Positions 13,060-23,250 of a DNA stretch of 64,000 nucleotides are shown in pieces; within the stretch, counting starts at the first letter, position 1; each line of letters starts with the position of its first letter. The position numbers and the translations under genes were made by a program. This stretch comes from Ceratothoa steindachneri (taxonomy: Eukaryota > Arthropoda > Malacostraca > Isopoda > Cymothoidae): NCBI GenBank assembly GCA_963969495.1, contig OZ018324.1, positions 163,192,495 through 163,256,494 on the forward strand, given 5' to 3'. Below the pieces are notes generated by a model. It ran no database searches and had not been told where the DNA came from. It was given only the letters and a program-made list of their open reading frames with translations.

Positions 13060-13578
13060 CCCCTCGTAAGGGGCGCGGCGATTTGCCACTCTGGCCGCCG
13101 TGCTGACGGGATCCAGCGCTCCGTCCGGCCCCAGCTTAGCCTCTCTTCCTTCCTTCAAAACACTTGTTTCCTCTCTTTTCACACAACCTCTCCCACAACT
13201 TTCTCTGGTCAGCCTCTAATTTCACAGGGTAGATGCTGACCTTCCTTTCAGCCAACCGTCCCGCATCGGGGCTGAGGGGGTGGGGGACAATGTTCCCTAA
13301 CCCCTGAGCTCCGGTCTGGGGTGGCTGGTTTTTAACTACCTGCTTCATCCCCACCCATACCTTCCTCACATCCCTTTTCCTCTCCTCTTCACAATCTATT
13401 AATTTTTACGCCGTGTCCAAGGTGGAGCCGCCATGCCGATGGACTGTCAGACCACCAGGCGGGAGGGGTGGTCCCAAATGGCGGCGCCTGGCTCTGCCGG
13501 GCTTGTAAGCACCTCTCGCAGTGCGGGCTACTGCGAGAGGTGTGCGCGATTGCATCCCGTGTTTAAAAAAGGGTCACC
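13060..13578 (+). promoter_or_regulatory. Structured 5' leader of LINE copy A
   Basis: The leader starts CCCCTCGTAAGGGG, able to fold as a small terminal hairpin, and continues GCGCGGCGATTTGCC, a block conserved at the 5' ends of copies C, D, E and F. Further inverted repeats are GGTCAGC (13207-13213) with GCTGACC (13235-13241), and a perfect 13-bp hairpin at 13510-13542. LINEs of this type carry their promoter internally at the 5' end, so this segment should include it, but I cannot point to a specific promoter motif. Confidence 0.65.
13510..13542 (+). promoter_or_regulatory. 13-bp perfect leader hairpin in copy A
   Basis: Arms CACCTCTCGCAGT (13510-13522) and ACTGCGAGAGGTG (13530-13542) pair perfectly around the 7-nt loop GCGGGCT. 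The equivalent in copy D has T in place of C in the left arm and A in place of G in the right arm, preserving the pair. It lies about 37 nt upstream of the conserved ATG at 13579, a position where an RNA structure could affect translation or packaging; that role is inference. Confidence 0.7.
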
Positions 13579-15915
13579 ATGCCCAATGATGATAAAAAAA
13601 AAACCCAACCCTCAACTTCCCCTGTTCCATCGACGGAGCCGCCCTCGGGCAGCTTCAGCAAAAAAATGGAGGTTCCCCCCCCCTGTGCTTGCACAGGGGA
13701 CCCTCCATATTTCTCTAACCGGAGAGGAGGCTTACTCCTCTCCTTCGCCTACGGGTGCAGGGGACTCCCCCTCACCCCCTTCTCTGGAGGTGCTTTCGGG
13801 CACCTCCCTTTTCCCAGCGGCAGTCCCCTCTTTTCTTTCCAAGGGGACTGCCAAGAAAGCCAGCCGCTCCCCATCAAAGTGGCTCGGTAGGGCAAACCCC
13901 CTTAGGGGGGAGAGGGAAGCCAGGCCCCTTCGGTCGCTTCCCTCAAAAGACCTGCTGGCAAGAATTTTAAACCTTGCTGGGGTCAAGGCCTGTGCCTCCC
14001 CACACAAGACTGGCGACACTGCCAAGGGGACCTGCGATGTCCTGGGAGGGGATGGCCAACTGGAGGCCCCTCCTGTGATAAACATGGTCCTTGAGGAGAC
14101 CCAGCCTCAGACGGTAGGGCCTTCCATGGGGGGGAATTCGGGCTCGGCGCCAAGCACCGAACCCGAATCCGCCCCTATGCAAGGTCCTCCTCAAATGGCT
14201 GAGGGCTCCGAGGCAGTAAAAGGAGGGGAGGGATCTCCTCCGACAGGTGCCCCTACGACAACCAGGACCTTCTCCATTTCGGAGAGGGACCTGGCTGAGG
14301 CCGGTCCATCTGGCCTGGGGGCTTCTGCCGGCGGAGGTGAAAAGCGGGTTCATTCCCCGCCCTCCTCTCCAAAAAAGAAAAAGACTCGGGGCTCCTCTCC
14401 ACCTGCGGGGACGGATGGGTCTGCTACCACTTTGGTAGGCCACCAAGCCAAGATCGGCACATCCGGCCCCTCTACCCCCTCGTGTGCGGAGCCCCTGACC
14501 AAGAGTGCACAGGGCGGAGCCTCGATGACATCGGGGCCCCTCATTCAGAGGTTACCTGGCGTTTTCGAGCCCGCTGGCTTCAAACGCTTCCTCGTTATTC
14601 GCTCCACTGATGGCACCATGTTTCCAAGGGCAACATGATCCATCAGAGGAGAGGATTAGCTAGTGCAATTGGTAGAGAGCCGAAGGTGACCCGTTTCTCG
14701 GACGGCAGCCTTCTGGCGAATGCGGCGAATCCCGCCGAGGCGGCCAAGATAAGTGCTCTTCGGACACTTCATGGCACCCCGGTGAGTGTGACGCCGCACT
14801 CTACCATGAACTTTGTGAAAGGAGTAGTTTATGCGAGGGAACTCGTTGACTACTCCATTGAGGACATCACCCTAGAGCTGGCCGACCATGGGGCGGTCAA
14901 GGTCGAACGTGTGATGAGAAAACAGGGAGGGGCTTCGAGACCCACCCCTACACTCTTCGTCACGTTCGACTGTGACAAGCTCCCTGAGTCGGTGCGTGCC
15001 GGTTGGTACCGCTACCGCGTGAAGGCATTCGTGCCACTGCCGCGGCGGTGCTATTACTGTCACCGCTTCGGCCATACGAATCGCTCATGTAGACGTGCAA
15101 AGTCGGGGTCACCCGAAGTCTGTGTAAATTGCTCCAAGGTCGCACACGATAAGTCCAAATCGTGTGTGGCCAAGTGTGTCAATTGCGGAGAGCCGCACCC
15201 TGCTTCTTCGAAGCAATGTGGTGTATATCTCCTGGAGAAAGAAATCCTGGCCGTTCAGGCCCAGGATAGACTCTCATTCCGCGAGGCTAAGGACTTGGTC
15301 CTGGCGCGCCCAGCTCTGCCTGGGACGTCATATGCCTCAGTAGTTCGAAAGGCACCCTCTGCTCCTGGCCCATCCAGGCCAACGAGCATGGTTGTTTCCG
15401 CGCCCATTCGGAGCCCTTCTGCCGGCTCTACCCAACCCGGGCGCTCCCCTGGTAAAGCTGGCGGCAAAAAGGGTTCATACCCAGCCCCGGCTAAAACCAG
15501 GGCTCCCCCCTCTTCCCCCAGCGTGACCGTTTCCCGCAAGGCGAAACGGCCACGCGCCTCCACCGAGTCGTTAGACTCACAGGAGGCAACACCCCTGAAG
15601 ATGGTCGCTAGGCCATCTTCGGGGGTTCCTAAAGCTGTCCCCCGAAAGGAGCTTCGGCTCCTTCGCCCACGCCCCGAGGTGGAGCGAGTGGCTCGGAGAC
15701 GGTGGTTCCTCGAAAAGAGGCCTCCCCGCCTCCGAAGCCGCAGCGCCCGCCTAAGGTTTCGAGGCGGAGGGAGGAAAAGACTCGCATGGCGAGCCCAACC
15801 TCCCCCAATAAGACCTCGAAGGCGACAGCGCCCGGGTTCTGCCCCCGGGAAGCGTACGGCTATTCCCGTGAGGGTCTTCAATTCGAGGAGGGCCCCCGCG
15901 TCTCCTCCAAGCTAG
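13579..15915 (+). pseudogene. ORF1 (gag-like, three CCHC knuckles) of copy A, frameshifted
   Basis: ORF1 encodes the nucleic-acid-binding protein that forms the LINE ribonucleoprotein. Here it runs from the ATG at 13579 (MPNDD) through a C-rich run near 13675, after which the homologous frame is displaced by +1. It then runs in one frame to about 14620, where a single base is missing relative to copy D, and continues in another frame to the stop at 15915. Three CCHC knuckles lie at about 15046-15230 (CYYC, CVNC, CVNC starts). The downstream Ser/Pro/Arg-rich tail is also out of frame over part of its length because of a deletion near 15650 relative to copy D. Nonfunctional. Confidence 0.85.
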
Positions 15916-18900
15916 GCCTGGAGGGCATATTCCTTCAATGGAATTGCCGTGGACTCGGGGCCAACTGGGAGGAGCTGCGGAGGCTCGCCTCGTCCCGTTC
16001 CCCGTTAGCTATTTTTTTGCAGGAGACCATGCTAGGCGCGTGCCTCCTGCCTGCCCTCCCGGGGTATAAGGGTCTTGCGACCCCACCACCGCGGGATGCG
16101 CGGTTTACACCCGGCATGATGTCTCCGTTCTTCCTTTCTCTTTAGATACCTCCTTTCAGGCAGTGGCTGTACAGCTGCACCTGGATAGGAGGTATACTAT
16201 CATTTCTGCGTACATTCCACCGTCAGCTGACTTCGACGCGGGGGACTTTCGCCGCGTCGTGGCACGGTTGCCGAGGCCCTATCTCTTGCTTGGAGATCTG
16301 AACGGCAGGCATCCTCTCTGGGGAGATTACACCAGAAATCCCAGGGGACAAGTCCTTGCCGATCTGATCGAAGAGCTTGAGATGGGTGTCCTAAACGTGG
16401 ATGAGTTTACGCATCACTGTCCGAGAACCGCTTCATTTTCTTGCCTTGACCTATCTTTGTGCTCTTCGGATGCACAGCCTGATTTTGATTGGGGGGTGGT
16501 CGATGACCTCCATGGTAGTGATCACTTTCCCATTCAAATATCATTTTCAGGGCAACTGCCGCCTGAGAGACCACCTCGGTGGTGCTTGGCGCGGGCGCGG
16601 TGGCCTGCATTTCAGGAAATGACTGAATTCTCTATCTCAGTCGAGGAGTTTAGGTCGGTAGATGAAGCCGTTGAGTTCTTCTCCGGCAACCTCATCGCCG
16701 TGGGCCTGACTACTATTCCTAGGACGTCTGGCCGTTTTGCACGCCGACCACTCCCATGGTGGTCGGCCGAGTGTGAGACGGCCCTCAAACAGAAGCGTTA
16801 TGCCTACATGCGCTATAAGCGCCGCCCGAACGATTTCACTATCGCTGAATTTCGTCGGGCTAGGGCTAGGTTCCGGTATATTTCGAAGCACGCCCGCCGC
16901 TCTTCTTGGCGGGCATACGTGTCTTCACTTAACGGGAAGACCCCTTTAGCTGAGGTGTGGAAGCGAGTCAAAAGGATTCGGGGCAAGTTCTCGCAGGACC
17001 CCCCTCCCGTTCTCCAGGAGAATGGGACCGCAATCTCGGACCCCGCGTCCGTGGCGGAATCCTTAGCGACCGCTTTTTCCGCATTCTCTAGCCGTGATGC
17101 TGCTCCGCCAGCATTCAATGCACGTCGTGATGTCGCGGAAGGTCGCCGGCTGGACTTTACCTCCAGAGGCGGAGAACCCTTCAACGACAAGTCTACTGTG
17201 AGTGAGTTGCGTTCCGCTCTCGCTTCGTGCGCGGACACCGCCCATGGTCCGGACGATGTCCCGTACGCCATGCTTCGACACCTGGGTGAGCGAGGCATGG
17301 CCTTTCTGTTAGATTTGTTCAACAGGATCTGGGTGGAAGGTCTTCTCCCAGACTCCTGGCGAATCGCTACTGTGCTCGCCTTTCGCAAGCCGGGGAGAGA
17401 TCACTCTACTCCGACTGGTTTCCGCCCAATCTCTCTAACCTCTTGCGTGTGCAAGTTGATGGAGAAATTGGTAAATGTTAGATTAGCCTATTTTCTGGAC
17501 AGCGGAGGCCATCTGTCTTCTGCACAGTGCGGCTTCCGTAAGTTCCACTCCACGTCGGATGCTCTGCTCCGACTGGAAAATGCCGTCTGCGAGGCTTTCC
17601 TTCGTAGACAGCACTACGCCACAGTGTTTTTTGATCTGGAGAAGGCCTATGATACCGCATGGCGATACGGTATCATGGAGACTCTCCACACGATGGGGGC
17701 GAGGGGACGCCTCCCAATGTTTATATCTGAATTTTTGCGAGATCGTCGATTCCGCGTACGGGTGGGGGGAGCCCTCTCCGGCCCAAAGGAGCAGGAAGAG
17801 GGTGTCCCGCAGGGAAGTGTCCTAAGTGTCACACTCTTTGCCCTGAGCATCAACGGCATCACCTCGGTGCTGCCGGAAGATGTTATCGCTACGCTCTACG
17901 TGGACGACCTTTCAATCTCTTTTGGCGCGGCCCAGATGCCAACTCTGGAGCGTCGACTCCAACAGGCATTGAACCGCGTCTCTCGCTATGCCGAAGCGCA
18001 CAGGTTTCGGTTTTCTTTGGCCTAGACTAAGGTGGTGCACTTCGTCCGCCATCCACGGCTTCACCCCGACCCAGATTTGTTTCTTAATGGGGTGCGCCTG
18101 GATGTGGTTGAGTCGCACCGTTTCCTTGGTCTTGTATTCGACCGACGCCTCACCTGGGAGGCTCATATTCGCAGCCTTAGGGTCTCTTGTACCCGCGCCA
18201 TGGACATTCTCCGTTCCGTGACGTTCAGCGCTTGGGGCGCTGATAGGGCTACCGCCTTACTTTTTTATCGATCCTTTGTTCGCTCGAAGCTCGACTACGG
18301 ATGCGAGTTTTATGCATCCGCAGCCGAGCGTTTATTGCGGAAGGTGGATTCGATCCACCACACCGGCCTTCGCCTTGCGACCGGTGCCTTCCGCACTTTC
18401 CCCATTGAGAGCCTGCTGGGGAGATGCCACTCGCTCTGCGCCGCGTGCAGTGCATCACTCGCCTGTACGCGCGAGCCCGGCGCCTCCCTCAGTCGCCAAC
18501 AGCTCTCACTGCATCCGCAGCTGATCTCGATGGTGCCTATGCCGCCGAGAGACGCCAGTCATACCCTAAGCCCTTTGGGTTTAGGGCCAGGAAACTCCTT
18601 CGAGAGGTAGATATAGCTCTCGGGCCGGTGGCGCCCCTGGTTCTGCCCAGGACGCCACCCTGGAGGGTACCACATTTGGCTATTTGTCGTCACGCCTCTG
18701 CTCCCAAAGCTTGTACTGCGCAGGGAGTATTGCGTTCGACCTTTTTGGAGCACACATCGTGTCACGCTGGTACCGTGCCAGTGTATACGGATGGCTCCAA
18801 GTCCCAAGAGGGGGTCGGCTTCCACGCCGTATCCCCTCTGTTTGAAGTCAGCGGGGCTCTACCAGGCGCTGCGTCTGTCTTCACGGCCGAGCTGGTGGCA

Positions 18901-19560
18901 ATACACCACTCGGTACGGGAGATTACCCGACGTGCCCGGTTCGGAGACCGGATTGTGATCTATAGCGACTCACAAAGCGCCCTGAGTGCTCTCGGAGCAT
19001 TGGAATCTCCGCATCCCCTGGTTCGCGAAATCCGTGACGCCACGGTTTTGGCGAGCCGGGCAGATGTCGAGATTATCTTCTGCTGGGTTCCTGGACATGT
19101 AGGAATTGCGGGGAATGAGGGCGCCAAAGAGTCCGCGTGGACTCTGCGACCGGACCAGCGTTTCGCTCTTCCTCACACAGACTACATGGCAGGAATACGG
19201 GCAGCTCTTCGGACTGCTTGGCAAAGAAGATGGGAGACGGTCGAGGGGAACTTAAAGTTGCGTGCCATTGCGCCGCGACTGTTCCCATGGACCTATCCCC
19301 CAATGCCGCGGCGGCTTCAGGTTGCTTTCTGTCGTCTTCGAATCGGACACACTCGTGTGACGCATCGCTACTTGATGGAGCGCTCGCCTGCGCCCTATTG
19401 CAACGACTGCGTCGTCCCCCAGACTGTTCGGCACATTCTTGCCGAATGTCCCAGTCTGGGTGATCTTCGCGCACGATACCTGTCCCGGTACCGGGATGGG
19501 CGGGGTCGCTACCGCCTGTCCATTGTACTTGGGACGAGTGCGTGCACCATGACTAGTTGA
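15814..19560 (+). pseudogene. ORF2 (EN-RT-RNase H) of copy A, three lesions
   Basis: Homologous to the intact ORF2 of copy D. The endonuclease start (LQWNCRGL) is at about 15930-15955, the metal site GDLNGRH near 16295, the RT palm box YVDD near 17898-17910, RNase H motifs TDGS (about 18787) and YSDSQSAL (about 18960-18985), and a C-terminal C-x2-C...H...C finger near 19390-19450. Lesions relative to copy D are a 16-nt deletion at about 16096, AAG to TAG at about 18024 just after the palm domain, and a 10-nt deletion at about 18418. As in copy D, the fourth RNase H carboxylate is missing (GNEGAK where GNE-x-A-D is usual). Confidence 0.88.
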
Positions 19561-19688
19561 CTTATTGACTTTTTGGGGGAGGCTGGCCTTCTCCCTTTCA
19601 TTTAACCCAGTTTAATTGTTGTTGTTGTTTTTGTTATTGCTTTTTTATTGTTATTTCTTTTTATTGTTTCCTGTTTAATTTTTAAAGT

Positions 19689-19743
19689 AGCCTAGAACTA
19701 GGCTGTTTGTTTACGGCGACTAATGCCTAAGTCGGCAGTCGCC
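19689..19743 (+). promoter_or_regulatory. Two 3'-terminal hairpins of copy A
   Basis: Hairpin 1 is AGCCTAG-AA-CTAGGCT (19689-19704). Hairpin 2 has arms GGCGACT (19715-19721) and AGTCGCC (19737-19743). They lie just before the poly(A) and are retained in copies D and F, with a tolerated G-U wobble in F. In LINEs the reverse transcriptase commonly recognises such 3' structures to start target-primed reverse transcription; assigning that role here is inference. Confidence 0.7.
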
Positions 19744-19772
19744 AGATAGCCCCTTAATTAAAAAAAAAAAAA

Positions 19773-19785
19773 TGCACTAACCCCC
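19773..19785. repeat. Right target-site duplication of LINE copy A
   Basis: TGCACTAACCCCC directly follows the A tract (19760-19772) and matches 13047-13059 exactly. Confidence 0.85.
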
Positions 19786-20897
19786 GCTACGCTCGCGGTG
19801 TTTCCAGAGGCTCATCACGAGAGTGCTCCTGCCTTGTCGTTGGAGATGGCGCTCAGCCCGCTCTATTAGAGCTGATTGCGAAGTGTAGTGTAAGAGAATA
19901 ACCTTTGACGTAATTCTTTCTCACGTTATTTGGAGAACACGTGAGATTGTTGTTTTCTTATCCCGCCATGGAAAACGTCACTTCCTGTTCGAGAAGTGTC
20001 GACTCGGCGTATTGGGGAAATATCCTGCGAATTTGTCAAGAGCCTTTCCCCGGCGACAAAGAGAGAACGGGCCGCTTTGTTTTTCGCGCCTCGCCGCTAA
20101 AAGATGACTTTTTGCGACCGCACCAAGGATTAAAATGTCTGGAGCTTTCTCGCTCCATTCTCCAATTCCCCATTTCCACCTTAAGTTCACTCATTTAAAT
20201 AATTAATTCCTTTGCCTATTTTTATTTTTGACATTTGTAAATGAAGTTATATTTTTGTTGTCATCTTTAAATAATCTTGAACGATACTCGGCCTATTTAA
20301 GTAAATCTCGCCAACCATTTATGCAATCTCCCTGATTGTTAATGATTTGAAACCCAACGCCTCGAGTTTGACCTCCTGGTCGATCGTTAATCCCTGCGAA
20401 CAGTCCTTAAACGGTTCGCGCCGTTGCAGTAGGTGATTAAGTCCCTGCCCCGACATAATATAGGAGTGATGTACCACATATATTTTATATATATATATTC
20501 TATATTATAAAAACTGCTATCAAGTGTGTGAGGTATTATATAGTAAATGAGTTATAGTTGATTTACATCCCCTTTGAGTGTTTAGTAGTTCCCTCCCATT
20601 ATTGAAGTTTTTATTTTTCTCTTTTGGCTGAAGTACGTTCAAGGTTACTTTTAGATAAGTGGAACATTATTCTATTTAACTATTTAGATTATTAGTTGGG
20701 ACCCAATGGTTGTGTATGTGGATTCCCAGCCGGATTAGAAAGATTAACCCGTCCTAACCGTGTAGGACGAATTTCAGTGGGATATTTTTGAATATCTAAT
20801 TTTGGGGAAAGTTAAGCTTCACGTATATTGCCGAGAAATTTTATTACGTTAATATAGCACTGTTAGCGTTTTAGGTTCTCCCAAGTAAGCCAATAAG
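19786..20897. other. Flank of copy A and probable 5' region of Gypsy-1
   Basis: The first 100 bases include the right copy of the short repeat (19832-19884). From about 19885 the sequence begins TGTAGTGTAAGAG and may be the 5' LTR and untranslated leader of the Gypsy element whose gag starts at 20898. I cannot define the LTR end or primer-binding site, since no 3' LTR is present for comparison. A run of TA dinucleotides lies near 20488-20498. Confidence 0.4.
19832..19884. repeat. Short repeat flanking LINE copy A (right copy)
   Basis: GAGTGCTCCTGCCTTGTCG, GCTCAGCCCGCTC and a terminal GCGAAGTG parallel the segment at 12886-12949. Between the two copies there are substitutions and small indels, for example CATTTGAGCGGA against TATTAGAGCTGA. 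Confidence 0.5.
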
Positions 20898-21340
20898 ATG
20901 TCTTCGTTTGACCGTTTCAAGAGTCAAGGAGAATCGTTGGGCCGAGAATTAACATATCCAGGAAGAAGAGAATTGAGAGAGAATAGCGAAGGAACAAGAA
21001 CTAAGAGAACAACGAGAGATGGAAAAGAACAAAGCAGAAATGGAAGGGCGTGAGAGAATAAGGTAGCGTGAACTGGAATTAAGCTGTAATCAATTGGAAC
21101 ATCGAGGTAGATGGTGTCGCCAAATTACTCCCAGTTCAGGGTGTCTACTGCCCTTGAAATCCTTGAAAAGTCCTTGAATTTGATGAAAAAGGTAGATGGT
21201 CCTTGAATTTAAAAAATAAATCATTGGGCGATTGTTCAAATGATTTTCAAATTCCCTATTTATATACTTTTTAATGTCTATTAGGAAAATAGTAATATTT
21301 AAGTTAATCTTTAATCTACTCACTAATGTGAGTGAACATA

Positions 21341-22239
21341 CGAGGGGCGGTCAATAAGTTTTGAAATTCTGATATAAGGAAACGAGATATGAGGAAAAGT
21401 GTTTTATTATTTTTCAATATAACTACCCTCGACTTCAATGCATTTGCGCCACTTGTACCTGAGGCTTCGAATTCCCGACAACCAGAAATCTCCCGACTGC
21501 TGTTCAATCCACTCCTGGACGGCGAGCCGGACATCTTCCTCGTCCCCAAACCGGCGTCCACGTAGTACAGCCTTGAGCTGGCGGAATAAAAAGTAGTCAC
21601 TGGGGGCCAGATCTGGACTGTAGGGGGAATGGTTGAGCTCCTTGAATCCGCACTCGCGCAGGGTAGCTTGTGGACTTTGACGACGTTGAAGTCGATCATG
21701 AGGCGTGAGGTTTCTATGGACCCAACGGGCAGAGACCTTGGTCATGGCCAAATTGTCGTGGATGATGTTGATAACACTTCCATGTGATATTCCAAGTTGT
21801 CGCTCGATTTCTTCGACCTTCACTCGTCGATTTTCGAAGATCATCCTCTCCACAGTGGCCCCATTCTCCTCGTTGGTCACGTCTGACGGGCGTCCTGGAC
21901 GGGGGTCATCTTCAAGAGACTCACGACCATGGCGGAACTCCCTATTCCAGCGAGCAAGGGGAGGTGTCGGTGTACTCTGCAACCATGCGTTCATGGATCT
22001 CTCTTGCATTCTTGCCTTCCTTGGTCAAAAGTTTGATCACTGCGCGGTGCTCAACCTTGTCCATTGTTGAAAATTTTGTGACTGACGATCTGCGATCAGC
22101 TACTGCTTAAATAGACACGGCAGGAGCGTGCGGCCGCAGGTCCTGACTTGTCATAACTTCTCCTAACACCCCCACAAACAGCCATCCCCCTTCCTCTGTT
22201 TTGCCCTGCCGATTCGCAAAACTTATTGACCTCCCCTCG
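21341..22239 (-). mobile_element. Deleted mariner element nested in the MITE
   Basis: Terminal inverted repeats CGAGGGGCGGTCAATAAGTT (left) and the complement of AACTTATTGACCTCCCCTCG (right) differ at one position and are bounded by TA on both sides (21339-21340 and 22240-22241), the normal mariner target. At 899 bp it is shorter than the usual 1.3 kb because the transposase centre is deleted. Confidence 0.88.
21407..22064 (-). pseudogene. Mariner transposase remnant, catalytic core deleted
   Basis: The minus-strand frame starts at an ATG at 22064 (MDKVEHRAVIKLLTKEG). After a frame disruption near 21960 it continues with SLEDDPRPGRPS, GISHGSV and KVSARWVHRNLTP, the helix-turn-helix DNA-binding half. 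The sequence then jumps near 21667 to ATLRECGFKEL, followed by YSPDLAPSDY, which carries the third Asp of the DD34D triad. The segment that should hold the first two catalytic Asp residues is missing, so the protein could bind ends but not cut. Confidence 0.88.
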
Positions 22240-23250
22240 TATATATGCTTTGTATGCATTGTATTTTATGATGGATGCTCGCAATACTTCTGTGACTGTC
22301 CCTTAGATACCTCGTTCTTGTTTGTTTTTTGCACTGGTGAGTTGATTTTGGTTGTTTTTCTTATAACCCATTTTTCCCTTAAATACCTCACCTTCATCAA
22401 TGTTCCTTAATGTTTATTGCACTTTTTTATTTAATGAAAAAAAATTGGCTAAAATCCGTCCTTGATTATTTTTTAAGTTGTCCTTGAATTCAAAATCACC
22501 AAACAAATAGACACCCTGCAGTTGATGGACATATTTATTTCCCTTCCCTTCCCTCAGAGTCCACTGTGGACTACTCTACTCTCAAGTCCGAACTCTTAGC
22601 TGCCGTCAATATGACCCGAGACTTCTAGCGTGCTCGTTTCCGTCACGAAAAGATCCGACCCGGTCAGGCCTTTCGCTATTTCGGGTACACCCTCCAGAAA
22701 CACCTCCAATTTTGGTTAGATGCGTGTAAAGTTTCCCCCCCCCCCCCCCCCCGAGTACGAGTCCCTTATGGACTTCATCTTAAAAGATCAATTTTTAGTT
22801 TTCCTAACCCACGAAATCCGTGCCTTCGTTAAAGACAAGCGCTGCCCTACGTTTAAGGAATACCCCGAAGAGGCTGATGGTTATGCAAGTAGCCATAACT
22901 TGTACCCCAAGGTTAATAATAAGCATCTTACCGTCTATTCCCGAGTTTAAGGTTAATAACTCCAGGCCCCCTCCAAGAAATACCCCTAAACTTGTGAAAG
23001 TTCAAGGCCCCTCGCAAACCCAGAAACCTCCTTCTTCGGAGCAAAGAGATATCAAGCTCATAATTACTACTGCCCCCGCGTTGTCATTCTCCAGAAGGCA
23101 GATAATCTGTTTTACGTGCGGAACGGAAGGACACGTACGTACGAAATGTCCTCAAAATTCCCAATTCAGAAGCGTGTCCTCTCATCAAGTACACCAAGTT
23201 AGTGCCGCTCCTGCTCCTCGCCCGTCTCTCCAGGACACCCTTACGTCTCT

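Larger units (their letters stand above)
13060..19772 (+). mobile_element. I-like non-LTR retrotransposon, copy A (full length, broken)
   Basis: A 6.7-kb LINE with a leader of about 0.5 kb, ORF1 encoding a gag-like protein with three CCHC knuckles, ORF2 encoding endonuclease, reverse transcriptase, RNase H and a C-terminal zinc finger, a 3' UTR and a poly(A) tract. RNase H plus this gag architecture places it in the I superfamily (I/Nimb-like is my inference). It is flanked by an exact 13-bp TSD. The copy is inactive: there is a 1-nt deletion in ORF1 near 14621, a 16-nt deletion in the endonuclease near 16096, a nonsense codon at about 18024 and a 10-nt deletion near 18418, each judged against copy D (28926-35851). 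Confidence 0.9.
21137..22518. mobile_element. MITE-like DNA element with CAGGGTGTCTA ends, 5-bp TSD
   Basis: The ends read CAGGGTGTCTAC (left) and, at the right, ATAGACACCCTG, an inverted repeat of about 11 bp. CAGTT occurs directly outside both ends (21132-21136 and 22519-22523), and the gag frame continues across the junction when one copy is removed, which confirms the boundaries. Subterminal copies of TCCTTGAA are present on the left (21158, 21170 and 21200 regions) and GTCCTTGA on the right. Without its nested mariner the element is about 480 bp and has no transposase. Superfamily uncertain: the ends look hAT-like but the duplication is 5 bp rather than the usual 8. Confidence 0.75.
20898..23250 (+). 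pseudogene. Gypsy-1 gag, interrupted by a nested MITE
   Basis: The frame opens with MSSFDRFKSQGESLGREL and passes into a Glu/Arg-rich, probably coiled-coil segment (to about 21100), typical of gag in this element type. The capsid-like part resumes after the MITE at about 22519 and includes the ILKDQFL segment near 22775-22800. One CCHC knuckle, CFTCGTEGHVRTKC, lies at about 23108-23150. Removing the MITE and one copy of its 5-bp duplication gives a continuous frame across the insertion point, showing that it entered a coding gag. Stops and frameshifts elsewhere show the gene is dead. Confidence 0.75.

Noticed and set aside
13433..13578. Upstream extension of ORF1 in copy A as a genuine N-terminus
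   Set aside because: It overlaps the structured leader and is not open in the other copies.
15255..15881. Long minus-strand frames opposite LINE ORFs (also 31166-31837, 32785-33360, 33455-34138)
   Set aside because: They are antisense shadows of GC-rich ORF1/ORF2 sequence and follow the codon structure of the sense genes; no independent domain is present.
21157..21215. CRISPR-like short repeats (TCCTTGAA units)
   Set aside because: Irregular spacing, very short unit and location inside a MITE; the window is eukaryotic.
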